64,000 nucleotides of DNA, taken from NCBI RefSeq assembly GCF_002575655.3, contig NC_053035.3, positions 90,235,322 through 90,299,321 on the forward strand. Direction: 5' to 3'. Position numbers and translations under genes: made by a program. The DNA is from Aegilops tauschii subsp. strangulata. Taxonomy: Eukaryota; Streptophyta; Magnoliopsida; Poales; Poaceae. The notes under the pieces were generated by a model. It had not been told where the DNA came from, did not search any database, and was given only the letters and a program-made list of their open reading frames with translations. Of this stretch, positions 63,770-64,000 are shown piece by piece; position 1 is the first letter of the stretch; the number at the start of each line of letters is the position of its first letter.

Positions 63770-64000
63770 CATATTCTTTTCTTCTTTCTGTTTGATATAT
63801 ACTGCTTAAAAAGCGATGTGGATCCACTGCCAGGAAAAATCTGACAATTGGGACCCATCTAAAAACTGGACTGCAAAAAACCCTCGAAAATAAAAATGAA
63901 ATGGACCGCAAAAGGCCATGCCTAGAAAATAAAAAGGCCAAATTGTTGGGCCAGGCCCATGTAGCTAGAGAAAATTCATAGAAAAAATATACATTAAAAA
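63770..64000. other. Transposon-like filler at the window edge
   Basis: A-rich sequence with GACCCATCTAAAAACTGGAC and GGGCCAGGCCCATGTAGCTA, similar in character to the interior of CACTA-1 (2830-2970). No gene. Confidence 0.45.

Larger units (their letters stand above)
57241..64000 (+). mobile_element. CACTA-3 candidate with captured gene fragments, open at the right
   Basis: CACTACAAGAAATATGTCAA at 57241 is a CACTA-type end. Subterminal words ATGGTCATAA, GGTCGTAA and ATGGTCACAA follow in both orientations to about 57430. Then come a 0.65 kb tandem array (58226-59880) and host-like exons (59990-63600). The last 230 bp return to transposon-like filler with GGGCCAGGCCCATGTAGCTA. No inverse end is in the window, so the element would have to extend beyond 64000. 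Gene capture by CACTA elements is known in grasses. The strand is nominal. Confidence 0.5.

Overview
The window looks like nuclear DNA of a large-genome grass, most likely a Triticeae species (wheat, Aegilops or barley relatives). Reasons: transposons of Angela/BARE/WIS, Athila and CACTA type nested inside one another, Stowaway and Tourist MITEs in the one gene-bearing stretch, GT-AG introns, and no prokaryotic operon structure. Family names are recognised by eye, not from a database search.

Region 1 (1-34308) is one nest. An Angela/BARE-type Copia element lies on the minus strand: 5' LTR 32116-33852, leader and gag 32115-29839, pol 11770-9027, 3' LTR 9026 to beyond base 1. Its 3' LTR is split by an 8.6 kb CACTA element (213-8855, 3-bp duplication CAA). 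Its gag-pol is split by an 18 kb Ty3/Gypsy element A (11776-29833, duplication ACACT). Element A is split by an Athila-type Gypsy element B (14700-25354, duplication GGAGG), whose protease is split by a solo LTR (20246-21444, duplication AATAT). A second, partial Copia copy (33853-34308) shares the 5' LTR of the first. All transposon genes carry stops, frameshifts or deletions. Element A also carries an antisense reading frame that resembles a plant B3 DNA-binding domain.

Region 2 (34309 to about 41400) is a second CACTA-like element with minus-strand fragments of a TNP1-like protein, one exon triplicated in tandem, and a 464-bp insertion flanked by 10-bp direct repeats.

Region 3 (about 41.4-57.2 kb) is the least transposon-dense part. 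It has low-complexity and tandem repeats, a promoter-like cassette present about three times, and two related plus-strand gene copies (46193-46744, and 49147-52007 or further) of a family I do not recognise. Their exons reuse a short Ser-Gly/Glu-Thr-Ala-Gln motif. Five TIR-bounded MITEs (one nested in another), a sixth truncated MITE and two strong hairpins lie among them. Two decayed hypothetical genes follow at 53.5-54.7 kb.

Region 4 (57241-64000) starts with a third CACTA-type terminus and has three tandem 0.65 kb repeats, then a chimera of host-gene pieces: a broken PIP aquaporin, a DUF26-like cysteine-rich fragment and an alanine-rich fragment, with a 5'UTR-like leader and a poly(A) signal. 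This looks like gene capture by a CACTA element whose other end is outside the window. No tRNA, rRNA or CRISPR feature was seen.
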